Shown: positions 53,421 through 62,294 of the stretch, one piece after another | Layout: each line of letters starts with the position of its first letter | How positions within the stretch are numbered: position 1 is the stretch's first letter | Assembly (NCBI GenBank): GCA_017306245.1 | Contig: JAFKIY010000001.1 | Span: 62,001-126,000, forward strand | Origin: Micrococcales bacterium | GTDB taxonomy: Bacteria > Actinomycetota > Actinomycetes > Actinomycetales > Microbacteriaceae | Direction: 5' to 3' | Length of the DNA stretch: 64,000 bases | The notes under the pieces: model-generated | The model's database searches: none | Told to the model about the DNA's origin: nothing | The model's input: the letters and a program-made list of their open reading frames with translations, nothing else | Translations under genes and position numbers: made by a program

Positions 53421-54213
53421 CGCCGCACGCGCAGTCCGGATGGCGGGTCACCGACCGGCGCGTGAGTGCGCCGGTTTGCGCATCGAGCCGGAGCGAGGGC
53501 TGCTCGGCGGGGGCCGTCCCGTCGAGCCGGTTGAGAATCATCCGCGTCACGAGGGCGGCGATTTCGCTGGCCAGCAGCGGCGTCTCGACGAGGCTTCGCT
53601 GGCCAAGCAATTGCGAGGCAATCGCCGGCCACAGCGGATCCGCATCCCTGCGGTGGAGTTCAAGGCAGTAGAGGCACGGCCCGAGCCCGGGTTCGATCAC
53701 CGGCCCGAGGAGCACGCCGGTGTCGCCGAACACCACGGGCACGTGGGGCACATCTCTCCTCAGCCAGGCGCCGCGCAGCAGCGGGTCGAGGACGTAGTGG
53801 CCAATGACAACCGCGATGGTGGGATCCGATTCTCCGGAGTCCGCGTCGCCGAGCTCGGGGATGCGTCGTGCCGGATGCGCGTCGAGGCCCTCCTCCGCGA
53901 GGCTCGCCGCAAGGCGATCGACGGTGACTCCCGTGCCGGTGATGGCGACGCGAGCGCTCGGGCGTTCGCTGCGCCCGAGGAGGGCGGGCTGAATCGTTCT
54001 TCGGAACTCCTCGATCTGGGCCAAACTCAATCCGGATTCCGTCCCGATGAGGGTGAGGCCGGCCGGGGTGAGGCCGACCTGGAGGGCTGCGAGCATCCGC
54101 TCGTGTCCGAGCGTCACGGTGTCGAGCACGACGGGCGGATCGTCGACGCCGAGCTGGAGGCTGTCCGGGGTGCGCCACACGAGCGGGTAACGGGGGTCGA
54201 GCGTGAGCGTCAT
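53308..54213 (-). CDS. Cyclodehydratase/ThiF-like zinc protein
   Basis: A 301-residue protein resembling the E1-like proteins annotated as TOMM leader-binding or cyclodehydratase-domain proteins. Zinc-type pairs are visible: GPCLYCLELH in the middle and PDCACGVTW near the end. The Rossmann-like part is ARVAITGTGVTVDRLAASLAEEG. No precursor peptide or other heterocycle-forming enzyme is adjacent, so that role is doubtful. Its last 38 codons lie antisense to the 3' end of uvrD2. An ATG at 54213 or a GTG at 54216 starts it. Confidence 0.72.
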   Translation of the reverse strand: MTLTLDPRYPLVWRTPDSLQLGVDDPPVVLDTVTLGHERMLAALQVGLTPAGLTLIGTESGLSLAQIEEFRRTIQPALLGRSERPSARVAITGTGVTVDRLAASLAEEGLDAHPARRIPELGDADSGESDPTIAVVIGHYVLDPLLRGAWLRRDVPHVPVVFGDTGVLLGPVIEPGLGPCLYCLELHRRDADPLWPAIASQLLGQRSLVETPLLASEIAALVTRMILNRLDGTAPAEQPSLRLDAQTGALTRRSVTRHPDCACGVTWSGASVPRGIGTAHSIPSADPSLPPTTTAAVSVPA

Positions 54214-54317
54214 CACGACATGATGCCCCGGGTGCTCTCGGGCCGGCAGAATCGCTCCACAGGGTCGCCAGCCCTGGCGGTCTGCCGGGCGTGGCCACGG
54301 GACCGCGGGGTCTGTGG

Positions 54318-55691
54318 CTAGTCTTCCGTCGGCCGATCCCCGTCGTCATCCTTGAGGAGGTCTTCGATCGCGCGATCGACATCGTCCGGCTCGGGTTCGG
54401 GGTTCGTGACGCGGCTGATGAGGTTCGCCGGGTCGTCGATGTCCTCGCTCGTCGGGATGAGGTCGGGATGCGACCACAGGGTGTCCCGTTTTTCCGCGCC
54501 GACGGCATCCGTCAACTGCTGCCACATCGCGGCGGCTTCCCGAAGCCTCCGCGGCCGCAACTCGAGACCGACGAGCGTGGAGAACGCCGACTCTGCGGGC
54601 CCGCCGGATGCCCGGCGGCGGCGCACCGTCTCGGCAATCGCCCCCGACTTCGGCAGTCTGGACGTGGCCTCGGCCGTCACCACATCCACCCAGCCTTCGA
54701 TGAGGGCGAGCGTGGTCTCCAGACGAGCCATCGCGGCAAGCTGGGACTCGCTCTTCGGAGCGAGCAGCTCGCCGGCCGAGACCGCCCGCTGCAACGATTC
54801 CGGGTTTCCGGGGTCGAAGTTCTCGGCGAGATCCTCCAGGCGCCCGGTGTCCACCGTGATTCCGCGGGCGATTTCGGTAATCGAGGTGAGAAGTTGAAGC
54901 CTGAGCCAGCGCGCGTGCCGGAACAGTCTGGCGTGCGCCAGCTCGCGGACCGCCAGATAGAGACGAACCTGCTCGAGTTCGATGTCGAGGCCGGCCCCGA
55001 ACTTGTCGAGATTCTGCGGGATGATCGCCGCCTGAACTTTCGCATCCTCCTCGGCCCCGAGCAGCGGAATGCCGACGTCGCCTCCGGAAACCACCTCGGT
55101 GGAGAGCTGGCCGACGACCTGGCCGAGTTGCATCGCGAAAAGTGTCCCGCCGACATTGCGCATGAGCTTGCTCGCCCCCGCGATCATGTCGCCCATCTCC
55201 TCAGGTGATTGCTCCCGCAGCACCCTGGTCAGCGCATCGGCGATGCTCGTGGCGACCGGTTCGGCCAGTTGCGTCCAGATCGGCATGGTCATGGTCACCC
55301 ACTCGGTGCGGCTGATGAGCCTCGGGGTTCCGGTGAGTTCGGTCACGAATGTCACATCGTCGAGCCAGAGGGCGGCGACGTGGAAGGCCTGCTCGAGGGC
55401 CGACCGTTCAGCGGGCAGTGAGGGGGTCCGCTCGCGGCCGGCGACAGCTTTCGCCTGCTCCAGGGCGAGATCCCAGTTGATGCCGTCGTTGCTGCTCTGC
55501 AGGGCATCCTGCAGTTTGCTCATGAGCTGGGCCACGAGCGCGGGGTCGTTGGGCAGGCCCGCGGCGCTGGCAAGCTTGCCCGGATCGATGTCGGAGTTGC
55601 CTGCCAGGAATTCGCGCAGCATGTCGCGAAAATCGTCGTCGGGCTCCCCGTCATCGGATTCATCGAATCCCGGGTGCGAATTTTCAGGCAT
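54318..55691 (-). CDS. DUF2342 zincin-like protein
   Basis: A 457-residue actinobacterial protein of the DUF2342/zincin-like family, sometimes called coenzyme-F420-associated. The helical core includes AVRELAHARLFRHARWL and ALIEGWVDVV. The supposed HExxH site reads RELAH, lacking the first histidine, so peptidase activity is unproven. Ends are acidic and low-complexity. The ATG at 55691 has a TAGCGT box seven bases upstream. It is divergent from the PDZ-Lon gene. Confidence 0.83.
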   Translation of the reverse strand: MPENSHPGFDESDDGEPDDDFRDMLREFLAGNSDIDPGKLASAAGLPNDPALVAQLMSKLQDALQSSNDGINWDLALEQAKAVAGRERTPSLPAERSALEQAFHVAALWLDDVTFVTELTGTPRLISRTEWVTMTMPIWTQLAEPVATSIADALTRVLREQSPEEMGDMIAGASKLMRNVGGTLFAMQLGQVVGQLSTEVVSGGDVGIPLLGAEEDAKVQAAIIPQNLDKFGAGLDIELEQVRLYLAVRELAHARLFRHARWLRLQLLTSITEIARGITVDTGRLEDLAENFDPGNPESLQRAVSAGELLAPKSESQLAAMARLETTLALIEGWVDVVTAEATSRLPKSGAIAETVRRRRASGGPAESAFSTLVGLELRPRRLREAAAMWQQLTDAVGAEKRDTLWSHPDLIPTSEDIDDPANLISRVTNPEPEPDDVDRAIEDLLKDDDGDRPTED

Positions 55692-55698
55692 GAAAACT

Positions 55699-55704
55699 AC
55701 GCTA
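55699..55704 (-). promoter_or_regulatory. -10 box, leaderless promoter of the DUF2342 gene
   Basis: TAGCGT on the minus strand, as for gabD2, ends seven bases before the ATG at 55691. Confidence 0.5.
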
Positions 55705-55796
55705 GCCGCTGCACGGCGGGAGTCGCTGGGATTTCACCTAGGCTGGATGACTGCACGGTGCGCTTGTGGCGAACAGGTCATCACGAAAGGAACTGC

Positions 55797-56906
55797 GTGG
55801 CTCTCTTCACCAGCGAGGATAGTGAGCCGCCCGAGCGTTCCGGGCGTGGCCGCCGGATCGGAGGCTGGCTCGTCGCCATCGCCATCCTCGCCGCCTCCGT
55901 GTTCGCGCTGACGCCGTCCCCGTACGTGATCGAGGAACCCGGTCCGGTGTACAACACGCTCGGCCGCGTCGTGATCGACGGGAACGAGGTTCCCCTCATC
56001 GAGGTGCCGGCGGACATGTCCTATCCGACGGGCGGAGCACTGGACCTTCTCACGGTCAGCACCGTCGGCAACCGTTCCAGCCTGCCCAACTGGTTCGAGG
56101 TGGTCTCCGCCTGGTTCGATCCGAGCAAGGCGCTGCTCCCCCTCGACGAGGTGTATCCGCCCGGGTACACCGTGGAAGACTCCAACGCCGACGGCCGCAT
56201 CGAAATGGCGAACTCGCAGAAGGATGCCATCGCGGCCGCTCTCACCGAGCTGGGTTACGACATCCCGCGGATCGTGACCGTCGGCGCCCTCACCGAGGAT
56301 TCGCCGTCGAAGGGGATCCTCGAGCCGGGAGACGTGATCGATCTGGTCGATGGCAAGAAGGTGTCGAGCGTTCAGGATATGCGCGCGGTGATCGCGGCGT
56401 CGGGGGCGGGCAAGCCCCTGCCGATGGAAATCGAGCGCAACGGCCAGAAGCTGACCGTGTCGGTCACCCCGAAGCTGAGCAACGAGACGCCGCCGGCGCC
56501 GATCGTCGGGGTGTATCCGTCCATCAACTACACGTTTCCGTTCGACGTCACGATCCAGCTCCAGAATGTGGGCGGACCCAGCGGCGGGCAGATGTTCGCG
56601 CTGGGCATTTACGACAAGCTGACCCCGGGCGAATTGAACGGCGGGGCGAAGGTAGCGGGCACCGGCACGATCGATGCGAGCGGCACGGTGGGGGCGATTG
56701 GCGGCATTAGGCAGAAGCTGTACGGCGCGGCCAGGGCCGGCGCGACCTGGTTTCTCGCGCCGAAACTGAACTGCGATGAAGTGGTCGGTCACGTGCCGGA
56801 AGGCCTCAGGGTCGTGGCGGTATCCACCCTCAAGGATTCCCTGAAAGCGTTGGAAGCCATCGAGTCGGGGTCGGGAACGAAGTCCCTTCCGAGCTGCACT
56901 CGGTAA
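55797..56906 (+). CDS. PDZ-Lon (YlbL-type) membrane protease
   Basis: A 369-residue membrane-anchored serine protease. One transmembrane helix (residues about 22-42) is followed by an extracytoplasmic part: a PDZ domain near 155-245 (GALTEDSPSKGILEPGDVIDLVDG) and an S16 Lon-type domain. The Ser-Lys dyad is S262 in GGPSGGQM and K307 in GGIRQKLYGAA. GTG 55797 has GAAAGG upstream. In other Gram-positives it trims membrane or cell-division proteins. UPF0182 follows. Confidence 0.92.
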   Translation: MALFTSEDSEPPERSGRGRRIGGWLVAIAILAASVFALTPSPYVIEEPGPVYNTLGRVVIDGNEVPLIEVPADMSYPTGGALDLLTVSTVGNRSSLPNWFEVVSAWFDPSKALLPLDEVYPPGYTVEDSNADGRIEMANSQKDAIAAALTELGYDIPRIVTVGALTEDSPSKGILEPGDVIDLVDGKKVSSVQDMRAVIAASGAGKPLPMEIERNGQKLTVSVTPKLSNETPPAPIVGVYPSINYTFPFDVTIQLQNVGGPSGGQMFALGIYDKLTPGELNGGAKVAGTGTIDASGTVGAIGGIRQKLYGAARAGATWFLAPKLNCDEVVGHVPEGLRVVAVSTLKDSLKALEAIESGSGTKSLPSCTR

Positions 56907-56981
56907 CTGGCGGGGTCGGCGCGCGCAGCTCCACCGGTTACCATGGGGTAATCCCTTTTTCCCCGAGCCTGGAGTGGTTCC

Positions 56982-59903
56982 TTGACCTCAACACAAGCTG
57001 AGCGCCAACCTGCTCGCCGTTCACGCACGCCTCTCGTGGTCGCCATTGCGGTGATTGCCGTGCTCGTGATCGGGTTCTTCATCTTCGCGGGACTGTACGC
57101 GGACTGGCTCTGGTACGGGCAATTGGGGTACCTCAGCGTGCTCACCACCCAGTGGATCGCCACCGGCGCGATGTTCGTGATCGGCTTTCTCGCCATGGCG
57201 ATTCCCGTGTGGGTCAGCATTGAGGTGGCGTTCCGCTGGCGCCCCGTGTACGCGAAGCTCAGTTCGCAGCTCGACCGCTACCAGCAGGTCATCGAACCGC
57301 TGCGGCGGCTCGCGATGTACGGGATTCCGGCCGTGCTCGGGCTGTTCGCCGGATTCGCGGCGAGCGCCAACTGGCGAACCGTGCTCGAGTGGCTGAACCG
57401 CACGCCGTCCGGCACCGCGGATCCGCAGTTCGGTCTGGATGTTTCGTTCTACCTGTTCGAGCTTCCGTTCTACCGCTCTGTGCTTGCGTTCGCGTCAGCG
57501 GTCGTTCTCATCGCGATCATCAGCGCGCTCGCGACGAGCTACCTGTACGGCGCCATCCGGATCAATGGCCGCGAGGTGCGCATTTCGCGTTCGGCCCGCA
57601 TCCAGCTCGCCTCGATGGGCGCGATCTACCTGGCAATCCAGGCTGTGAGCATCTGGTTCGACCAGTACGCGACGATGGCCACCTCGACCTCCACCGACCT
57701 CATCACTGGCGCGTCCTACGCGGACGTGAACGCCGTGATCCCCGGCCGCGCGATCCTCGCCGGCATCGCCGCGTTTGTGGCGATCCTGTTCATCGTGACC
57801 GCCGTGATCGGACGCTGGCGGTTGCCGATCGTCGGTACGGCGCTGCTCATCATCAGCGGCATCCTCATTGGCGCGGTGTATCCGTGGATCATCCAGAAAT
57901 TCCAGGTCGACCCGAGCGCCCGCAGCGTCGAGTCGACCTATATTCAACGAAACATTGAAGCCACGCGAGACGCGTACGGCGTTGCCGATGTGAAGGAGAC
58001 CCCGTACAAGGCGAGCACGGATGCCGAGCCGGGCCAGTTGCGCAACGATGCGGAGACGACCGCGAACATCCGCATCCTCGACCCCGCGCTCGTGACGGAT
58101 GCGTTTGCGCAGCTCGAGCAGATCAAGCAGTACTACCAGTTCGCGCAGCACCTGGATGTCGACCGCTACACGATCGACGGCAAGAGGCAGGACACCGTGA
58201 TCGCGGTGCGCGAATTGAACCAGGACGGCATCGGTGCATCCAGCAACTGGGTGAACGACCACATCGTCTACACCCACGGTTACGGTGTCGTTGCGGCCTA
58301 CGGCAACCAGCGCACGGTCGACGGCCTGCCCGTCTTCCTCGAGTCCGGCATTCCGAGCAAGGGCGCGCTCGGCGACTTCCAGCCGCGCGTCTACTTCGGG
58401 GAGGCGTCTCCGGACTACTCGATCGTCGGTGCACCGAAGGGCGCTCCGGAAGCCGAACTCGACTACCCGTCGGGCTCCGAGGAGGACAGCCAGAACGCGA
58501 CGACGACCTACCAGGGCGACGGCGGGCCGAAGCTCGACAACATCTTCAACAAGCTCGTGTACGCGATCAAGTTCCAGTCCGAGCAGATCCTGCTGTCCAG
58601 CGACGTGAACAGCGAATCGCAGATCCTGTACGACCGCAACCCGCTCCTGCGCGTGCAGAAGGTTGCGCCGTACCTGACGCTCGACACCGACCCGTACCCC
58701 GCGGTGGTGGACGGCAAGATCCAGTGGATCGTGGATGGTTACACGACGAGCGACCAGTACCCGTACTCGAGCGTGGAGCAGCTCTCGAGCGCGATTGCGG
58801 ACACCTACACGCCGACGCCACTGTTCGCGGTGGATGACATCAACTACATCCGCAATGCGGTGAAGGCGACGGTCGACGCCTACACGGGCAAGGTCACGCT
58901 GTACGCGTGGGATGACTCGGATCCGATTCTGAAGACGTGGCAGAAGATCTTCCCGACCACGCTCAAGCCGATGAGCGACATGAGCCCTGACCTCATGAGC
59001 CACGTGCGGTACCCCTCCGACCTGTTCAAGGTGCAGCGCGCGATTCTGGGCACCTACCATGTGACGGATACGAACTCGTGGTTCTCGAGCGATGACGCGT
59101 GGGTGAGCCCTCCGGACCCGACCCAGTCGGCGGCGACGGCGAAGCTCCAGCCTCCGTACTACCTGACGATGCAGGTGCCGGGCACGAATGCTCCCGCGTT
59201 CACGCTGTATTCGACCTACATACCGAAGGAATCGGGCGACAAAGCGCGCAGCATCCTCACCGGCTATCTCGCGGTGAATGCGGATGCCGGCGATACGCCG
59301 GGCAAGATTTCGCCGGACTACGGCAAATTCACCCTGCTCACGCTGCCGAAGGCGGAGACCGTTCCGGGCCCAGGGCAGGTGCAGAACAACTTCAACTCGG
59401 ACCCGACGGTGTCGACCGAGCTGAACCTGCTGAGCCAGGGCTCGACGAGCGTGATCAAGGGCAACCTGCTCACGCTGCCTGTCGGCGGCGGTCTGCTGTA
59501 CGTGCAGCCGGTATACATCCAGTCGACAGGTGAGACGAGCTACCCGCTGCTGAAGAAGATTCTTGTCGCGTTCGGGGACAAGATCGCGTTCGAGTCGACA
59601 CTGGATGCGGCGTTGGATGACATCTTCGGAGGTGACTCCGGTGCATCCGCCGGTGACAACAACGCCGAAGGCCCCACCACGCCAGGTACGGATCAGCCTG
59701 GGACGGACCAGCCGGGCACGGATCAGCCGACGACGCCAACCGAGAACGCTGCACTGGATGTGGCGCTGAAGGATGCTGCTGCAGCGCTCAAGGAGCGTCA
59801 GGCTGCGTATGCGGCCAACGACCTTGTGGCGGCCGCGCAGGCGGACAAGAAGCTGCAGGATGCGCTGGAGAGGGCGATCGCGGCGAGCGGCATCACCCCG
59901 TAA
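56982..59903 (+). CDS. UPF0182 family membrane protein
   Basis: A 973-residue protein with seven N-terminal transmembrane helices (residues about 18-310), then a large extracytoplasmic domain with the UPF0182 signatures WNRTPSGTADPQFGLDVSFY and ESTYIQRNIEATRDAYG. The C-terminus has a threefold GTDQP linker and a short coiled coil. Function is unknown in all members. TTG 56982 has GGAG seven bases upstream. It follows the PDZ-Lon gene as in mycobacteria, so the protease may act on it. Confidence 0.93.
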   Translation: MTSTQAERQPARRSRTPLVVAIAVIAVLVIGFFIFAGLYADWLWYGQLGYLSVLTTQWIATGAMFVIGFLAMAIPVWVSIEVAFRWRPVYAKLSSQLDRYQQVIEPLRRLAMYGIPAVLGLFAGFAASANWRTVLEWLNRTPSGTADPQFGLDVSFYLFELPFYRSVLAFASAVVLIAIISALATSYLYGAIRINGREVRISRSARIQLASMGAIYLAIQAVSIWFDQYATMATSTSTDLITGASYADVNAVIPGRAILAGIAAFVAILFIVTAVIGRWRLPIVGTALLIISGILIGAVYPWIIQKFQVDPSARSVESTYIQRNIEATRDAYGVADVKETPYKASTDAEPGQLRNDAETTANIRILDPALVTDAFAQLEQIKQYYQFAQHLDVDRYTIDGKRQDTVIAVRELNQDGIGASSNWVNDHIVYTHGYGVVAAYGNQRTVDGLPVFLESGIPSKGALGDFQPRVYFGEASPDYSIVGAPKGAPEAELDYPSGSEEDSQNATTTYQGDGGPKLDNIFNKLVYAIKFQSEQILLSSDVNSESQILYDRNPLLRVQKVAPYLTLDTDPYPAVVDGKIQWIVDGYTTSDQYPYSSVEQLSSAIADTYTPTPLFAVDDINYIRNAVKATVDAYTGKVTLYAWDDSDPILKTWQKIFPTTLKPMSDMSPDLMSHVRYPSDLFKVQRAILGTYHVTDTNSWFSSDDAWVSPPDPTQSAATAKLQPPYYLTMQVPGTNAPAFTLYSTYIPKESGDKARSILTGYLAVNADAGDTPGKISPDYGKFTLLTLPKAETVPGPGQVQNNFNSDPTVSTELNLLSQGSTSVIKGNLLTLPVGGGLLYVQPVYIQSTGETSYPLLKKILVAFGDKIAFESTLDAALDDIFGGDSGASAGDNNAEGPTTPGTDQPGTDQPGTDQPTTPTENAALDVALKDAAAALKERQAAYAANDLVAAAQADKKLQDALERAIAASGITP
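59685..59729 (+). repeat. Three 15-base tandem repeats in the UPF0182 gene
   Basis: Three units of 15 bases (59685, 59700, 59715) encode GTDQP three times in the linker before the coiled coil. Copy number could vary between strains by slippage. Confidence 0.85.
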
Positions 59904-59910
59904 CCAACCC

Positions 59911-59949
59911 GTTCCCTGAGGTGCGAGCACAGCGAGCCTCGAAGGGAGC
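59911..59949. repeat. Palindromic intergenic repeat, copy 3
   Basis: GTTCCCTGAGG, a loop with GCGAGCACAGCGAGC, then CTCGAAGGGAGC form a hairpin just after the UPF0182 stop. It is the same family as 30364-30388. The rest of the 173-base gap to 60077 shows only the -10 box of the next gene. Confidence 0.65.
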
Positions 59950-60065
59950 CGGCCGGTTGCTCTCCCTCCCTCTGTGGTTGACAGCGCGGGACAGTGCAAA
60001 GCCACATCGTCTCGAATCCACCCCCAATGTGACGCACGACACAGAGCCCCGGCAGGCGACGCGGT

Positions 60066-60071
60066 TATCGT
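60066..60071 (+). promoter_or_regulatory. -10 box, near-leaderless promoter of the radical SAM gene
   Basis: TATCGT ends five bases before the ATG at 60077, one base closer than the usual six or seven. Confidence 0.4.
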
Positions 60072-60076
60072 GAACC

Positions 60077-61549
60077 ATGTCGATCACCGAGGTTCTGCGT
60101 CGCTTCGAGCTGGAGACGAGGCCGATCCTGCCCGAATCGCGTCGTGCACTGGACGAGCGCTGGGCGAATTTGCCGGATCACGTCAAGACGGATAACCAGT
60201 TGCTCGGCCGGTGCGCAGTCGGGTGCGAGGGAACGCACGGCGTGTTCCCGAAGTGCAACCTGACGTGCTCGCCCTGTTACCACTCGGCGGATGCGAACAA
60301 GGTGCGCATCGACGGCGACCACACTCTGGACAATGTCGCCCTGCAAATGAGCTTCCTGCGCGAGCAGCGGGGGCCCCGAGCGCACGCCCAGCTCATCGGC
60401 GGCGAGGTGAGTCTTCTCGCGGCGGAGGATCACGCGGCCGCGCTCCTCGCCATGCGCGCAGCGGGCCGCGAGCCGATGTCGATGACGCACGGCGACTTCG
60501 ACTACGACTACCTTCTGGATGTGGTGCTGGATCCGCACGGGCATCCGCGGTTCGACAAGGTCTCCTTCGCCGCGCACTTCGACTCGCTCATGCGCGGCCG
60601 CCGCGGCGCGGTGCGGCCGCGCAGCGAGGCGGAACTGGATCCGTTCCGCGAGCAATTCGCTGAAATGTTCGCGAGGTTGCGCCGCGAGCACGGCGTCACC
60701 TCATATCTCGCGCACAACATGACCGTCACGCCGTCCAACCTCGACGAGGTGGGCGAGGTCACCAGTTCGGTACTCGGGATGTCGTTCGACATGATGTCGT
60801 TCCAGCCCGCAGCGTTCATCGGCGATGAGCGGCGCTGGAAAGAGGACTTCGATGACGTGAGCATCGATGACGTGTGGGAGCGCATCGAGGAAGGTGCAGG
60901 ACAAAAGCTGCCCTGGACGGCGACGCAATTCGGCGACCCGCGGTGCAACCGCACCACGGTGGGCGCTTGGGTGGGCAATCGGTTCGCACCGCTCCTCGAC
61001 CCGGATGATGCGAAGGATCTCGCGGCGCGCGACCGTTTCCTGAACCATTTCGGCGGCATGATTTTTGGCGGTACGCCGCGGCCGATTCTCGCCATCAAAG
61101 TGGTTCGCGCGCTGCTACGGCACCCTGGCGATGTTGCGCCGCTTCTGGGTCTGCTCTCCAGGGTCATCCGTCGTGCGGGTGGCCTGCGCGCCGTTCTGAG
61201 GGCGATGCGCAACGGCACGCTGTCGTTCAAAACGTTTGTCGTGCACAATTTCATGGATGCGGCGCAGGTCAAACCTGCGTGGGAGCTCATGGAGAGGGGA
61301 CTTTCGAGCGACGACCCGCTCATCAGGGAAACGCAGGAGCGCCTCGGTTCCTGCATGTACGCGATGAGCCATCCGGAGGATGGCAGGCTCGTTCCCGCAT
61401 GCGTCCAGCATTCGGTGCTCGATCCGGCGGAGAACGAGGGACCTCGTCGCCTTCTGCCGCTCGCGGATCGGTCCACGACGGTAGTCTTGAGACCGTCCGG
61501 GCTCACCCCGCTGCGACCCACAGGGATTCGCGCGGCACACGGAGCGTGA
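60077..61549 (+). CDS. Radical SAM protein of unknown substrate
   Basis: A 490-residue radical SAM enzyme. The cluster motif is C60-NLT-C64-SP-C67, within FPKCNLTCSPCYHSADANK, and the glycine-rich strand is QLIGGEVSLL. Further cysteines at CAVGC before it and at GSCMYAM/VPACVQHS near the end may bind an auxiliary cluster. The long middle (SYLAHNMTVTPSNLDEV) is not from a family I recognise. It heads a run with a TVP38 protein and a CDP-alcohol transferase, suggesting lipid or membrane-compound chemistry. Confidence 0.85.
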   Translation: MSITEVLRRFELETRPILPESRRALDERWANLPDHVKTDNQLLGRCAVGCEGTHGVFPKCNLTCSPCYHSADANKVRIDGDHTLDNVALQMSFLREQRGPRAHAQLIGGEVSLLAAEDHAAALLAMRAAGREPMSMTHGDFDYDYLLDVVLDPHGHPRFDKVSFAAHFDSLMRGRRGAVRPRSEAELDPFREQFAEMFARLRREHGVTSYLAHNMTVTPSNLDEVGEVTSSVLGMSFDMMSFQPAAFIGDERRWKEDFDDVSIDDVWERIEEGAGQKLPWTATQFGDPRCNRTTVGAWVGNRFAPLLDPDDAKDLAARDRFLNHFGGMIFGGTPRPILAIKVVRALLRHPGDVAPLLGLLSRVIRRAGGLRAVLRAMRNGTLSFKTFVVHNFMDAAQVKPAWELMERGLSSDDPLIRETQERLGSCMYAMSHPEDGRLVPACVQHSVLDPAENEGPRRLLPLADRSTTVVLRPSGLTPLRPTGIRAAHGA

Positions 61550-61612
61550 CGGAGACTGCCGGAATCGACAGCGTCGGTGAGCCACATCACAGTCGCGGGC
61601 CCCGCACCGACC

Positions 61613-61618
61613 TAGCAT
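61613..61618 (+). promoter_or_regulatory. -10 box, leaderless promoter of the TVP38 gene
   Basis: TAGCAT ends seven bases before the ATG at 61626. The GGGGGG between could also serve as a ribosome binding site. Confidence 0.45.
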
Positions 61619-61625
61619 GGGGGGA

Positions 61626-62294
61626 ATGGACAAGTCCCGATCAGCGACTCTGTGGCGCGCCGGTACGCTCATGGTTCTCTTCGCTGCGGCTGTCGTCGTG
61701 GCGTTCACTGTCCCGCTGCCGTCCATGGATGAGATTCGCACGTGGATCGACGGGGCAGGGTTTCTCGGCGCGGCGGGATTCGTCGTCGGCTACGCGCTCG
61801 TGACGCTCACTCCCGTGCCCAAGAATGTGGTCAGCATCGCGGCGGGGTTCGCGTGGGGTCTCGCGCCGGGCGTCGCGCTCGTCATGTTCGGTGCACTCCT
61901 CGGCGCCACGCTCGCGTTCGTGCTCGGAAGGTCACTCGGCCGCGACGCGATCGAGCGTTTCACCGGCGCGAGAGTTCAGGCCGTCGACGAACTGCTGCAG
62001 CGCCGAGGGCTGCTCTCCATCATCGGGGTGCGGCTCATCCCGGTGCTGCCGTTCACCGCCATCAACTATGCGGCCGGGCTGACCGGGGTGCGCGTCCGGG
62101 ATTATGCCCTCGGAACGGTGATCGGCATCATTCCGGGCACCATCGCCTACGTTGTCGTCGGAGCCTTCGGCGCCGAGCTGAACGGCGGATTCTTTGTCGC
62201 GCTCGGAGTCCTCGGTGTGCTCACGATTGGCGGAATTCTTGCCGCATACTGGTGGCGCAGAAATCGGAACGACACCGCGAAGGCACAGCAATGA
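61626..62294 (+). CDS. TVP38/TMEM64 (VTT domain) membrane protein
   Basis: A 222-residue protein with about six helices. The VTT/SNARE-associated signature is present: FVVGYALVTLTPVPKNVVSI, then GALLGATLAFVLGRSLGRDAI, and IGVRLIPVLPFTAINYAAGL. Related DedA proteins move or scramble lipids. The stop overlaps the start of the CDP-alcohol transferase gene (ATGA). ATG 61626 is preferred to ATG 61617. Confidence 0.9.
   Translation: MDKSRSATLWRAGTLMVLFAAAVVVAFTVPLPSMDEIRTWIDGAGFLGAAGFVVGYALVTLTPVPKNVVSIAAGFAWGLAPGVALVMFGALLGATLAFVLGRSLGRDAIERFTGARVQAVDELLQRRGLLSIIGVRLIPVLPFTAINYAAGLTGVRVRDYALGTVIGIIPGTIAYVVVGAFGAELNGGFFVALGVLGVLTIGGILAAYWWRRNRNDTAKAQQ

Noticed and set aside
53308..54213. A thiazole/oxazole-modified peptide (TOMM) cluster around the cyclodehydratase-like gene
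   Set aside because: No precursor peptide, YcaO enzyme or dehydrogenase is nearby; the neighbours are housekeeping repair genes.
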